Shown: positions 21,253 to 29,433 of the stretch, piece by piece | Layout of the letters: each line of letters begins with the position of its first letter | Position numbering within the stretch: position 1 is the stretch's first letter | Translations under genes and position numbers: made by a program | Notes under the pieces: generated by a model | Told to the model about the DNA's origin: nothing | Databases searched by the model: none | What the model saw: only the letters and a program-made list of their open reading frames with translations | From: an uncultured Bacilli bacterium | GTDB taxonomy: Bacteria > Bacillota_I > Bacilli_A > RF39 > UBA660 | Direction of reading: 5' to 3' | Length of the DNA: 30,732 nt | Assembly: GCA_934130175.1 (NCBI GenBank) | Contig: CAKOXP010000019.1 | Location: forward strand, 1 to 30,732

Positions 21253-22288
21253 AGATTATTCCAATTCCTGTTATTAGAATTAAGAAACCTACAAAATAAA
21301 TTGAATTTGCAATAGAACTAGCAGTATCTTCAACATGACTTCCTTTTAAGTTTAGAGAAGCATTTAATGTTTTATTATCTGGTGCTACTATAACTAATGG
21401 TTGATTTCCCTCAGTATTAGTATATTTATAACCCTTATAATACACATAATTATCTGTAGATATTCCAAGATTAAAATCATAAGTATAGTTCTCAACATTA
21501 TCTATTGGGAAAACTAAATAGAATTTATCAACTGTAATATTTCCTAAGTCTGTAATCTCTGTTCCATTTTCAGAATAAACTTTTGTTCCACTTGGTGCTT
21601 TAGAAATATCTAATTTATAAGATTTTATATTTGTTTTATCAACAGTTATTACGTTAGTTTTTACTGTCTTATTATCTTCATCTACTGAATATTCATTAGA
21701 ACTATTAACATTTAACTTAGCATCTGAAGCTGGATTAGCTGCAGATTTAGCTGCTGTTACTAATTTTTGTGCTTGTTCAAGTAACTTATCAGCTCTAGTA
21801 CTATAAATAACTGTTTCTTCTGTTTCTTTAAATATATTTGTTGTTACTGCGTTAATACTAGCAAAATTATCTACATTTTGATATCTCCATATAGCAATTT
21901 GAGTCATCCAAGACATTTCATATTTTTGGTTTTGTTCAGTTACACCAGTACTATCTAATTGTTTATAGTAATCAATAGCATGTGAAATGATATAAACTAC
22001 TGGATAATCAACTTCCTCAGCTGTTTTTGTATAAACTTTAGATGCTGGATTATAATTAATCTTTCTATCATAACAGAACACCTTTTTCATTTCCTTTGTA
22101 TGATAATCAAATACATTAACATGTTTACTAATTTCTGTATTTGCCAATACTGTATCATTATCATTAGTTGTAAAACTATCTGGTGCTGAATCCCATACAT
22201 AGTTTTCTAAAGCTTTAACATTAGTATTACTAGTAAAGAAAATACCAAGAACGATTACTAATAATAAACTTAATTTTTTCTTTTTCAT
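21218..22288 (-). CDS. Thioester-domain (TQXA) surface protein with sortase-type C-terminus
   Basis: 356-aa predicted cell-wall adhesin. Seen: signal peptide 1-26; thioester domain with Cys72 in VFCYDRK and Gln130 in MTQIAIWRYQN, the TQxAIW motif whose Cys-Gln pair forms an internal thioester that bonds covalently to host amines; a helical stretch 160-185; one beta-rich domain (about 190-315); and a C-terminus with VEDTA at 319-323, a hydrophobic helix 328-347 and the tail KTKKEEV. VEDTA takes the place of LPxTG and is the likely cleavage site for the adjacent sortase. It is short for such adhesins, with no long repeat stalk. An extended -10 promoter lies upstream at 22322-22327. Confidence 0.8.
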   Translation of the reverse strand: MKKKKLSLLLVIVLGIFFTSNTNVKALENYVWDSAPDSFTTNDNDTVLANTEISKHVNVFDYHTKEMKKVFCYDRKINYNPASKVYTKTAEEVDYPVVYIISHAIDYYKQLDSTGVTEQNQKYEMSWMTQIAIWRYQNVDNFASINAVTTNIFKETEETVIYSTRADKLLEQAQKLVTAAKSAANPASDAKLNVNSSNEYSVDEDNKTVKTNVITVDKTNIKSYKLDISKAPSGTKVYSENGTEITDLGNITVDKFYLVFPIDNVENYTYDFNLGISTDNYVYYKGYKYTNTEGNQPLVIVAPDNKTLNASLNLKGSHVEDTASSIANSIYFVGFLILITGIGIIYANVKTKKEEV

Positions 22289-22321
22289 TTTATCCTCTAC
22301 CTTTCTTATCTTACTACTAAT

Positions 22322-22327
22322 AGTATA
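22322..22327 (-). promoter_or_regulatory. Extended -10 promoter of the adhesin-sortase operon
   Basis: Minus-strand TGTTATACT (TGnTATACT) about 35 nt before the adhesin ATG; the -35 region (TTTAAA at 16 nt) is weak. Confidence 0.5.
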
Positions 22328-22375
22328 ACATACTTTTCATCTTTTAAAAGAAATATTTTTATATTTTACGTAAAT

Positions 22376-23599
22376 TTATTCGATTGTAAAAATATTTTCT
22401 ATGTTTTCTAAATTTATTTCTTTATTCATATAAATAGTACACAAAGTATCACCTTTAGAAACTTTATCATTCACTAGTTTATTTAGTTTTATTCCAACAC
22501 TTGGATCAATTATATCTTCCTTAGTTTGTCTTCCAGCTCCTAAATTAACTGAAAGTTTTCCAATCTCTAAGGCATCAATTGCTTTTACAGTTCCTTCTTT
22601 TGAAGATTTTATTTCTTTTGTTTTAGAACTTACTTGAAGTCTTTCTATATCTCCATGTTGTCTTTTGACAAACTCTAAAAATTTTTGATAAGCTTTTCCT
22701 GAGGATATTGAATCCTTTACCATTTTTTCTGCTTCTTCTAAACTAATATTTAATCCCATACTTACCATATTAGAAGAAAGTTCTATACATAAATCTGTTA
22801 AAGCTCCAACTTCATTGCCTCTTAAAATATCAATAGCTTCTAACACTTCAAGTGAATTTCCAATACTTCTACCTAAAGGGTTAGACATATCAGTTATCAA
22901 ACATCTAACCTCTCTACCATAAAAATCTCCTATTTTTTTCATTAATTCAGCCAGCTTTTTGGCATCTTTCAAAGTCTTTAATAAAGCTCCTTTACCCACT
23001 TTAATATCAATTAAAATTTTATCAGCTCCACTAGCTATTTTTTTACTCATTATACTTGTAGCAATTAACGGAATAGATTCAACCGTTGCGGTAACATCAC
23101 GTAAAGCATATATTTTTTTATCAAGAGGAGTTAAGTTAGCTGTTTGAGAAGCCACTACAATTCCAATTTCCTTAGCTTGGTTTTTCATTTCTTCTTCACT
23201 TAAATTAGTAGTAAAGCCTGGAATAGATTCTAATTTATCAATAGTTCCACCTGTAAAACCTAAACCTCTTCCACTCATCTTAACAACTGGTACATTTAAA
23301 GATGCTACTATCGGAGCAATTACCATTGTCGTTTTATCACCAACTCCACCAGTTGAATGTTTATCAACTTTAATACCTTTTATATCAGATAAATCTAAAG
23401 TATCTCCACTCTTAATAAAAATATCAGTTAAATCAAAGATTTCCTTATCAGTCATTCCTTTAATGCAAATAGCCATTAATAAAGCAGACATTTGATAATC
23501 ACTTATTTTCCCTTTTAAATAACCATTAAAGAAAAACTCTAATTCTTCCTTTGATAAAATCATTCCTAATCTTTTTTTATTAATAATATCAACAATCAC
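22376..23599 (-). CDS. pdp: Pyrimidine-nucleoside phosphorylase
   Basis: 407-aa enzyme of the thymidine/pyrimidine phosphorylase family; splits uridine, thymidine and deoxyuridine with phosphate for salvage. Seen: VDIINKKRLGMILSKEELEFFFNGYL at the start, KVDKHSTGGVGDKTTMVIAP (about 82-101), MSGRGLGFTGGTIDKLESIPGF (about 113-134), and the C-terminal RxxDxIDPSVGI-type segment TKEDIIDPSVGIKL. About 25 residues shorter than B. subtilis Pdp. The start is GTG at 23599, overlapping the GNAT stop by 1 nt (TAGTG), with AAAGGAG 9 nt upstream. Nucleoside phosphorylase genes upstream of dacF-spoIIA are common in Firmicutes. Confidence 0.93.
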   Translation of the reverse strand: MIVDIINKKRLGMILSKEELEFFFNGYLKGKISDYQMSALLMAICIKGMTDKEIFDLTDIFIKSGDTLDLSDIKGIKVDKHSTGGVGDKTTMVIAPIVASLNVPVVKMSGRGLGFTGGTIDKLESIPGFTTNLSEEEMKNQAKEIGIVVASQTANLTPLDKKIYALRDVTATVESIPLIATSIMSKKIASGADKILIDIKVGKGALLKTLKDAKKLAELMKKIGDFYGREVRCLITDMSNPLGRSIGNSLEVLEAIDILRGNEVGALTDLCIELSSNMVSMGLNISLEEAEKMVKDSISSGKAYQKFLEFVKRQHGDIERLQVSSKTKEIKSSKEGTVKAIDALEIGKLSVNLGAGRQTKEDIIDPSVGIKLNKLVNDKVSKGDTLCTIYMNKEINLENIENIFTIE

Positions 23600-24006
23600 T
23601 ATAAAATCTCCTTTCTAAAAACATTAGTTTTTCTTATTTCAAAACCTTTTTTACTATATAAGTATCTAGCAGCCTCTCTTTTACTATTTGATGTTAATTC
23701 AATATATGAAATTTTATTTTTCTTACAATATTCAAAAACATAATCAAGCATCTTAGAACAAATTCCCATATTACGATAAGACTCTAATACACAAACATAA
23801 TTAAGATAAATATATTTGATATCTTCAACACTATTATATAATTCATTAATTACTAAATAACCCACAACCTTTGAGTTATCTTTTGCAACTACTTCCTTAT
23901 TAATACCCATATTCTTTTTCTTTTCTAGATTATAAACTTCTTTTAACAAAATATTAAGTGATTCCAAGTCACTTTCTTCATAATCTTTTATTACAATATT
24001 ATCCAT
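23599..24006 (-). CDS. GNAT family N-acetyltransferase
   Basis: 135-aa Gcn5-related acetyltransferase. Seen: an N-terminal DYEESDLESLNILLKEVY, core strand YIYLNYVCVLESYRNMGICSKMLDYVFEYCKK (about 68-99) with the acetyl-CoA loop R-N-M-G-I-C in the Q/RxxGxG/A position (Cys in place of the last Gly/Ala), then ELTSNSKREAARYLYSKKGFE, the usual motif B. Substrate unknown. It is translationally coupled to pdp and follows a terminator and a TGTTATAAT extended -10 at 24032-24037. Confidence 0.82.
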   Translation of the reverse strand: MDNIVIKDYEESDLESLNILLKEVYNLEKKKNMGINKEVVAKDNSKVVGYLVINELYNSVEDIKYIYLNYVCVLESYRNMGICSKMLDYVFEYCKKNKISYIELTSNSKREAARYLYSKKGFEIRKTNVFRKEIL

Positions 24007-24040
24007 ATCATCACTATCCTATTCTAAAGACATTATAACA

Positions 24041-24068
24041 AAAAAAACTATTTAAAAAAATAGTTTTT
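24041..24068 (-). terminator. Terminator of the XRE regulator gene
   Basis: AAAACTATTT (24044-24053) and AAATAGTTTT (24058-24067) form a perfect 10-bp stem with a 4-nt loop, followed by T-run on the minus strand. Confidence 0.75.
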
Positions 24069-24420
24069 ATCTCATTTTCATATCAATTAATTCTACAAAT
24101 CTTTTAGGATTTTCAATTACCCTATTGTAAAGATTAGTATGCTTTCTTATTTCTTTTATGAATTCTAACTCTTCACTTGCTACTGACATACCATACTTTT
24201 CATTGGTATCAGCAACAACATATTCATCGCTACCTAAGAAGTAATTTATATCTACTTTAAAAACATCAGCGAGAGCAAGTAATGTTTCTAAAGTTGGAAT
24301 TCTAGTTTCTTTTTCATAACAACAAATACTGACTTTTGTTACATTAATTAATTTGCCAAGTTCTTCTTGAGTCATTCCATTTTCTTTTCGTAAAGATTTT
24401 ATTCTTCTACCTAAAAGCAT
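24067..24420 (-). CDS. XRE family transcriptional regulator
   Basis: 117-aa DNA-binding protein. Seen: helix-turn-helix at about 5-60 (LGRRIKSLRKENGMTQEELGKLINVTKVSICCYEKETRIPTLETLLALADVFKVDINYFLG), then a short C-terminal region with KEIRKHTNLYNRVIENPKRFVELID and no recognisable ligand domain. Target unknown; single-gene unit. AGAGGTGAAGT lies before the ATG. A 14-nt AT-only palindrome at 24453-24466 upstream might be an autoregulatory site, but it is weak evidence in such AT-rich DNA. Confidence 0.85.
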   Translation of the reverse strand: MLLGRRIKSLRKENGMTQEELGKLINVTKVSICCYEKETRIPTLETLLALADVFKVDINYFLGSDEYVVADTNEKYGMSVASEELEFIKEIRKHTNLYNRVIENPKRFVELIDMKMR

Positions 24421-24506
24421 TACTTCACCTCTAATCTTTACTAATAGTATTGATAATTTTAATTATAAATATTACAAAAGATTTTGTGGTAAAAGTTAAC
24501 TAATAA

Positions 24507-24857
24507 TTAATTTTGCAGTATTTCTGATTCTGCAGAGTTATTTTTAGATGTTAAAAATGTAACTTTCTCAGCTACTACTTCTAAAATGTTTTTCTTAACT
24601 CCAGATTCTTCAACAGCTCGTGATTGAACTCTACCCTTAATTCCTACAATATCACCTTTGTGACAGTATTCAGAAGTATTAATAGCAACATTATCCCATA
24701 AAATACAATCTACAAAGTCAGTATCATAAATTCCATCCATATTCTTAAAACTTCTTGGAATAGCTAAACCTAAATTAGCAATTTTTTTACCACTATCTGT
24801 CTTGTTGATTTTAACATCTCTAGTAAGTCTTCCTACTAATACAATTTGATTAAGCAT
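24507..24857 (-). CDS. ssb: Single-stranded DNA-binding protein, short form
   Basis: 116-aa OB-fold SSB from ATG 24857 (GGAGG 6-7 nt upstream; the upstream ATG at 24917 precedes the promoter). Seen: MLNQIVLVGRLTRDVKI, IANLGLAIPRSF, TDFVDCILWDNVAINTSEYCHKGDIVGIKGRVQSR, i.e. the complete SSB core. The protein stops soon after the core with SEILQN and lacks the Gly-rich linker and acidic DDDIPF-like tip that recruits repair and replication partners. Size and missing tip resemble SsbB-type (competence/auxiliary) SSBs rather than the replicative one. It is a monocistronic unit, not between rpsF and rpsR. Confidence 0.9.
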   Translation of the reverse strand: MLNQIVLVGRLTRDVKINKTDSGKKIANLGLAIPRSFKNMDGIYDTDFVDCILWDNVAINTSEYCHKGDIVGIKGRVQSRAVEESGVKKNILEVVAEKVTFLTSKNNSAESEILQN

Positions 24858-24881
24858 AATCTTCCTCCTTTCATGGATGGT

Positions 24882-24910
24882 ATAATAACAAAAACTAAAT
24901 TTAATAACAA
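24882..24910 (-). promoter_or_regulatory. ssb promoter
   Basis: Minus-strand TTGTTA (24905-24910), 17-nt spacer, TATTAT (24882-24887) with TGT just upstream (extended -10). Confidence 0.55.
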
Positions 24911-24947
24911 ATGCCACTTTTTAATAATTGAACCTAGAAAAACAGGC

Positions 24948-24979
24948 AAAAAAAATAAATTCATTATAGCGAATTTATT
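24948..24979 (-). terminator. Terminator of the csoR-suf operon
   Basis: AATAAATTC (24954-24962) and GAATTTATT (24971-24979) form a perfect 9-bp stem with an 8-nt loop; T-run on the minus strand follows. Lies 45 nt past the sufB stop. Confidence 0.8.
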
Positions 24980-25023
24980 CTTTTAATAAGATAACTTTAA
25001 ATCAAAAATTAAGTTTCATACTT

Positions 25024-26337
25024 TTATAAATTTCTTTTAATTAACTGATTTAATTCAACAGCATATTCCATAGGCAATTCTTCTCTAAATCTATCTAGAA
25101 ATCCTAATACAATTAACTCTGTTGCTTCTTCCTCACTTAATCCTCTACTCATTAAATAAAATAAAGTATCTTCATTTATTTTAGAAACAGTTGCTTCATG
25201 TTCAATATTACTTGAAACATTACTACAGGTATTTACTGGAATGGTATCACTTTTAGAAATATCATCAAGAATTAGGGTATCACATTTAACCATGGCTTCA
25301 CTTGATAAAGCTCTCTTTTTAATATCAACTTTACCTCTATAAGTTGCATTACCACCATTTTGTGCAATACTTTTAGAAATAATATTACTTTTTGTATTTT
25401 TTCCAAGATGAATCATTCTTGCTCCTGTATCTTGAATTTGTCCACTTTTTGCAACACCAATCGTAATACATACACCTGAAGAATTGTCACCTTTTAGAAC
25501 ACAACAAGGATATTTCATGGTTATCTTAGAGCCAATATTTCCATCGATCCATTCCATTACGCCATTATCTGAAACCAACGCTCTTTTAGTTACTAAATTA
25601 TAAACATTAGTAGCCCAGTTTTGGATAGTTGAATAACGACACTTACTATTTTTCCCAACATAGATTTCAACAACAGCAGCATGAAGTGATGACTCACTGT
25701 AAGTTGGAGCTGTACATCCTTCAACATAATGAAGAGATGAATTATCATCAACTATAATCAATGTTCTTTCAAATTGTCCCATGTTCTTACTGTTAATTCT
25801 AAAGTAACTTTGAAGCGGTCTATCAAGAGTAGTATTTGGTGGAACATAAATAAAACTACCACCACTAAAAACTGCTGAATTTAAAGCTGCAAACTTATTT
25901 TCATTCATGTTAACAATTTTTCCAAAATACTTTTCAACAATATCTTTATGTTCTCTCATTGCTTGTTCAATAGAAGTAAAAATAACGTGTTTTTTTTCTA
26001 ACTCTTCCAACATATTATGGTATATTACTTCACTTTCATATTGAACTCCCATACCACCTAAATGTTTTTCACTTTCTAAAACACCCAAGCCATCTAACTC
26101 ATCAACAACGGGCTTTAAAACATTGTTCCAATCACTTTCAATTTTTTTATCAGCTTCATTACTTTTATAGTAAATTATATCATCATAATTTAAATCTATT
26201 GTAGGTCCAAACTTTGGATTAGATTGATTTTTAAAAGATTCATAAGCTTTTAGTCTAAAACTCTTAATCCAATCTTCTTCTTTTTTGATTTCAGAAATTT
26301 TTTCTACATTTTCTTTTGAGATACCTACTATTTCCAT
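25024..26337 (-). CDS. sufB: Fe-S cluster assembly protein SufB
   Basis: 437-aa scaffold subunit of SufBCD. Seen: SFRLKAYESF and FGPTIDLNYDDIIYYK at the N-terminus, GGSFIYVPPNTTLDRPLQSYFRIN (about 165-190), GCTAPTYSESSLHAAVVEIYV, NWATNVYNLVTKRA, and the conserved C-terminal CDTLILDDISKSDTIPV, EHEATVSKINEDTLFYLMSRGLSEEEATELIVLGF. The Cys of CDTLIL and of GCTAPTYS are in place. ATG 26337 has GGTGA 5 nt upstream; a TTG at 26349 gives 4 extra residues. Slightly shorter than B. subtilis SufB. Last gene of the operon. Confidence 0.96.
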   Translation of the reverse strand: MEIVGISKENVEKISEIKKEEDWIKSFRLKAYESFKNQSNPKFGPTIDLNYDDIIYYKSNEADKKIESDWNNVLKPVVDELDGLGVLESEKHLGGMGVQYESEVIYHNMLEELEKKHVIFTSIEQAMREHKDIVEKYFGKIVNMNENKFAALNSAVFSGGSFIYVPPNTTLDRPLQSYFRINSKNMGQFERTLIIVDDNSSLHYVEGCTAPTYSESSLHAAVVEIYVGKNSKCRYSTIQNWATNVYNLVTKRALVSDNGVMEWIDGNIGSKITMKYPCCVLKGDNSSGVCITIGVAKSGQIQDTGARMIHLGKNTKSNIISKSIAQNGGNATYRGKVDIKKRALSSEAMVKCDTLILDDISKSDTIPVNTCSNVSSNIEHEATVSKINEDTLFYLMSRGLSEEEATELIVLGFLDRFREELPMEYAVELNQLIKRNL

Positions 26338-26358
26338 ATCTATCACCAATTTCTATTT

Positions 26359-26784
26359 TTATTTTTCATATTCTTTTATTATATTTATAACAGCCCTACT
26401 AGGAAGAAGAGCACAAGTCTTACGATTAGGTTGAAGATATATCTCATCATAAACAAGTAATTCTCCAAGTACATCTTTATCATATTCTTCTTCATTGATC
26501 ATATTTTGATAATTAGTAATTATGTTAATTGCATCACTTACTTTTTTGCCAATTAGACTCTTAATTATAATACTAGTAGCAGAAGTACATATTGCGCACG
26601 CTTCTCCATCAAAAACAATATCTTTTACAACATCATCTTCTATTTTCATCATCATATCAATATTATCAATACATGAATCGTTATTAGTATTTTTCTTAAT
26701 ATATGAATTATCATCTACTAGTCCTCTATTAACTGGATTTTGATAATTATCTAATATTATTTCTCTTCTTATTTCTTTATCCAT
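26359..26784 (-). CDS. sufU: SufU zinc sulfurtransferase
   Basis: 141-aa SufU, which accepts persulfide sulfur from SufS and passes it on to SufB. Zinc ligands can be followed: Cys and Asp in NDSCIDNID (usual NPTCGD), Cys in GEACAICTSATSIIIKS, and Cys in RKTCALLPSRAV. The start ILDNYQNPVNRGLVDD is typical (YRQVIMDHYxNPRNxG). Its ATG follows the sufS stop directly, with GGTGAT inside the sufS end as RBS. SufU rather than SufE/SufA fits Gram-positive SUF. Confidence 0.93.
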   Translation of the reverse strand: MDKEIRREIILDNYQNPVNRGLVDDNSYIKKNTNNDSCIDNIDMMMKIEDDVVKDIVFDGEACAICTSATSIIIKSLIGKKVSDAINIITNYQNMINEEEYDKDVLGELLVYDEIYLQPNRKTCALLPSRAVINIIKEYEK

Positions 26785-27981
26785 TTATATCACCACTTTA
26801 AAAATATCTTCACTTCTTTTTAATGCTTCTATCAAAACATCAACTTCTTCTTTTGTATTATATAAATACAAACTAACACGACAAGTGTTTTTAATATTTA
26901 ATTCATCTTTCAATACTTTAGCACAATGATTACCAGCTCTTATTGCAATATTATAAGTATTTAAATAAATTGAAGTATCTTGTGGAAAAACACCTTTAAC
27001 ATTAAATGATACTATTCCACTTTTACTGTTTTTATTATATAAAACTACATTAGGAATCTTCTCTAAGTTTTCTACTAAGTATTTTTTTAAGCCATATTCA
27101 TGTTCATGAATTTTATCGACTCCTATACTTTCGATAAACTCGATTGCCTCTCCAAGTCCAATTACCTCAGCAATTGGTGGTGTTCCAGCTTCAAATTTGA
27201 TAGGAGCCTCTTTTAAAATGTAAGTTCCATCAACTTCAAAACTTTGATTCATACCTCCACCATATTTTAAAGGCCTCATTTCATCTAGTAATTCTTTTTT
27301 ACCATATAAAATACCAACCCCTGTAGGTCCTGTCATCTTATGCGCAGAAAAAGCAAGAAATGAAACATTAGAATCTTGAACATCAATTTTGATATGAGAC
27401 GCACTTTGAGCAGCATCAACAACAAAATAAATTCCTTTTTCTTTGCAAATTCTACCTATTTTACTAATATCCCTAATATCCCCAATTACGTTAGAAACAT
27501 GAGCAACTGAAATAACCTTTGTCTTTGGAGTAATTGCTTTTAGTAAATTTTCAATAGTTAATTCATGATTTTCATCTAATTCAATATATTTAACTTTACC
27601 ATGATGCTCTTCTTCAAGAACTTGCCAAGGTAAAATATTAGATGCATGTTCTGCTTTTGTAATTAAAATTTCATCATCACTATTTAATTTATATCTGAAA
27701 AACCCAAAAGCAACCATATTTAATGATTCAGTTGTACCACTAGTATAAATAATTTCATCACTACTAGAAGCATTAATAAATTTTTTTACAATATTCCTAA
27801 CTTCATCATATTCACGATTAGTAACAGTCGCATTATTATAGTCTCCCCTATGAATATTAGAAGTATATTCTGTATAATAAGAAACCATCTTATCAACAAC
27901 ACACTTAGGTTTTAAAGTAGTTGCCCCATTATCAAAATAAATTAGATTATTTTTAAGTATCGGAAAGTCATCCCTATTCAC
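26785..27981 (-). CDS. sufS: Cysteine desulfurase SufS
   Basis: 398-aa PLP enzyme that takes sulfur from cysteine for Fe-S clusters. Seen: YFDNGATTLKP (15-25), TSGTTESLN (about 80-88), VAHVSNVIGD, DAAQSASHI (about 190-198), SAHKMTGPTGVG with the PLP Lys, KYGGGMN, FEAGTPPI and RAGNHCAK with the persulfide Cys, the position being GHHCAQ in most SufS. GTG start at 27981 with GGTGAT 5 nt upstream. Gene order SufC-D-S-U-B is as in B. subtilis. Confidence 0.95.
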   Translation of the reverse strand: MNRDDFPILKNNLIYFDNGATTLKPKCVVDKMVSYYTEYTSNIHRGDYNNATVTNREYDEVRNIVKKFINASSSDEIIYTSGTTESLNMVAFGFFRYKLNSDDEILITKAEHASNILPWQVLEEEHHGKVKYIELDENHELTIENLLKAITPKTKVISVAHVSNVIGDIRDISKIGRICKEKGIYFVVDAAQSASHIKIDVQDSNVSFLAFSAHKMTGPTGVGILYGKKELLDEMRPLKYGGGMNQSFEVDGTYILKEAPIKFEAGTPPIAEVIGLGEAIEFIESIGVDKIHEHEYGLKKYLVENLEKIPNVVLYNKNSKSGIVSFNVKGVFPQDTSIYLNTYNIAIRAGNHCAKVLKDELNIKNTCRVSLYLYNTKEEVDVLIEALKRSEDIFKVVI

Positions 27982-27983
27982 AA

Positions 27984-28625
27984 TTAATCACCTTCATTTA
28001 TATTTTTAATCTCTTTTTCTAAAGACTCTATATCCTCATTTCTAGAAGAACCATTAATTAAAAAACTCTTAATAAGTAAATCATAACTTATAGTTCTAGA
28101 TAGCCCTCTACTCATTAAATAGAATAAAATTTCATCTTTAAATTTACCAATATAAGCAGAATGAGATGATGAAACATTATAATTATCTATTAATAAGTTA
28201 GGTAGAATTGTACTATCACCATCAACTAAATTTAAGATTTGATTTTCCTGATTACAAATACAATTATCGCTATTTTTAAACACTTTTCCTGTAACGTTAA
28301 AATCAAGTTTTTTATCAAAAACATTAATACCATGATTATAAATGTTACTAGAAGTATTAGAAGCATTATGATTTACTAAAATATTATACTTATGATTTTC
28401 ATAGTTTATTGTACTATAATGATATTCTACTTTAGCGTTATTTCCATTTAAATTAATAGTAATATCATTATTAATGTTTATTCCATATTGATAAACTCTT
28501 AAAGTGGCATTATCTTCTACATTATAAATAACTTCTTGGTCCTTCTTATCAAATAAGTGTAGTTCTTTTTCTTCATATTTAAAAGTAGTTATTTCTTTCT
28601 TAATATCTATATCTATTTTATTCAT
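27984..28625 (-). CDS. sufD: Half-length SufD-like protein
   Basis: 213 aa, roughly half of a usual SufD (about 430). It holds a beta-helix-like, Asn-rich middle (VEYHYSTINYENHKYNILVNHNAS and following) and the C-terminal family end LIDNYNVSSSHSAYIGKFKDEILFYLMSRGLSRTISYDLLIKSF, with the SSSHSAYIG and YLMSRGL motifs shared with SufB. The usual long N-terminal part is missing; no upstream coding remnant is possible because sufC ends 1-2 nt before the start. ATG 28625 is used; GTG 28637 would overlap sufC by 11 nt. Position in the operon identifies it as the SufD partner of SufB. Confidence 0.82.
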   Translation of the reverse strand: MNKIDIDIKKEITTFKYEEKELHLFDKKDQEVIYNVEDNATLRVYQYGININNDITINLNGNNAKVEYHYSTINYENHKYNILVNHNASNTSSNIYNHGINVFDKKLDFNVTGKVFKNSDNCICNQENQILNLVDGDSTILPNLLIDNYNVSSSHSAYIGKFKDEILFYLMSRGLSRTISYDLLIKSFLINGSSRNEDIESLEKEIKNINEGD

Positions 28626-28626
28626 A

Positions 28627-29382
28627 CTAATCTTCACTACTCACTTCATTTGTACTATGATAGCCACTTCTTTCAGTTTCGATTGCTAAATCCATGCCAC
28701 CTGTTTTTTCAATTTTTCCATTATTCATAACATGAACATAATCTGGTTTAATATATTCTAAAATTCTTGGATAGTGAGTAATTATTAAAACTGAAACATC
28801 TTTATTTTCTTCTTTATATTTATTAATATTTTTGCAAACTATTCTTAAACTATCAACATCAAGTCCTGAATCTATTTCATCTAAAATAATAAATTTAGGT
28901 TTAAGTATTTTCATTTGAAGAATTTCATTTTTCTTCTTTTCTCCTCCAGAAAAACCTTTATTTAAATGACGATGAATCATATTACTATCAAACTCTAGGT
29001 CTTCTAGAGCCTCATCAATACCTTTAATGAATTCAAAATAATTAATATTTTTACCAGTTAGCTCCTTTTTAGCAGTTTTTAAAAACTCACTGTTAGTAAC
29101 ACCTTCAATAACTGTAGGATCTTGCATCGCTAAGAAAATTCCTTTTTTAGCTCGTTCATTTACTTCTAAATCTTTAATAGATTCTCCATTAAATAAAATA
29201 TCTCCACTTGTTAATTCATATTTGTAGTTACCCATTATTACTTTCGATAATGTAGATTTACCAGTACCATTAGGTCCCATAATCGCATGAACTTCACCAT
29301 CATTAATACTTAATGATAAACCTTTAATTATTTCTTTATCTAAATCTTTTACTTTTACATTAATATTTTTTATCTCTAACAT
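28627..29382 (-). CDS. sufC: Fe-S cluster assembly ATPase SufC
   Basis: 251-aa ABC-type ATPase of the SufBCD complex. Seen: Walker A GPNGTGKST (37-45), Q-loop FLAMQDP, SUF-typical LNKGFSGGEKKKNEILQM (signature SGGEKKK), Walker B FIILDEIDSGLDVDSL and switch His in LIITHYPRILEYI. Length is normal. GGTGAT precedes the ATG. A 51-nt gap follows the TtcA-like gene with no strong terminator. Confidence 0.97.
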   Translation of the reverse strand: MLEIKNINVKVKDLDKEIIKGLSLSINDGEVHAIMGPNGTGKSTLSKVIMGNYKYELTSGDILFNGESIKDLEVNERAKKGIFLAMQDPTVIEGVTNSEFLKTAKKELTGKNINYFEFIKGIDEALEDLEFDSNMIHRHLNKGFSGGEKKKNEILQMKILKPKFIILDEIDSGLDVDSLRIVCKNINKYKEENKDVSVLIITHYPRILEYIKPDYVHVMNNGKIEKTGGMDLAIETERSGYHSTNEVSSED

Positions 29383-29433
29383 ATTATCACCATTTCTATT
29401 TTATCTTTCTCTTTGTAAAATTTTTGTATTATT

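Noticed and set aside
24453..24466. Operator palindrome for the XRE regulator
   Set aside because: ATAATTTTAATTAT is composed of A/T only and is expected by chance in this sequence.
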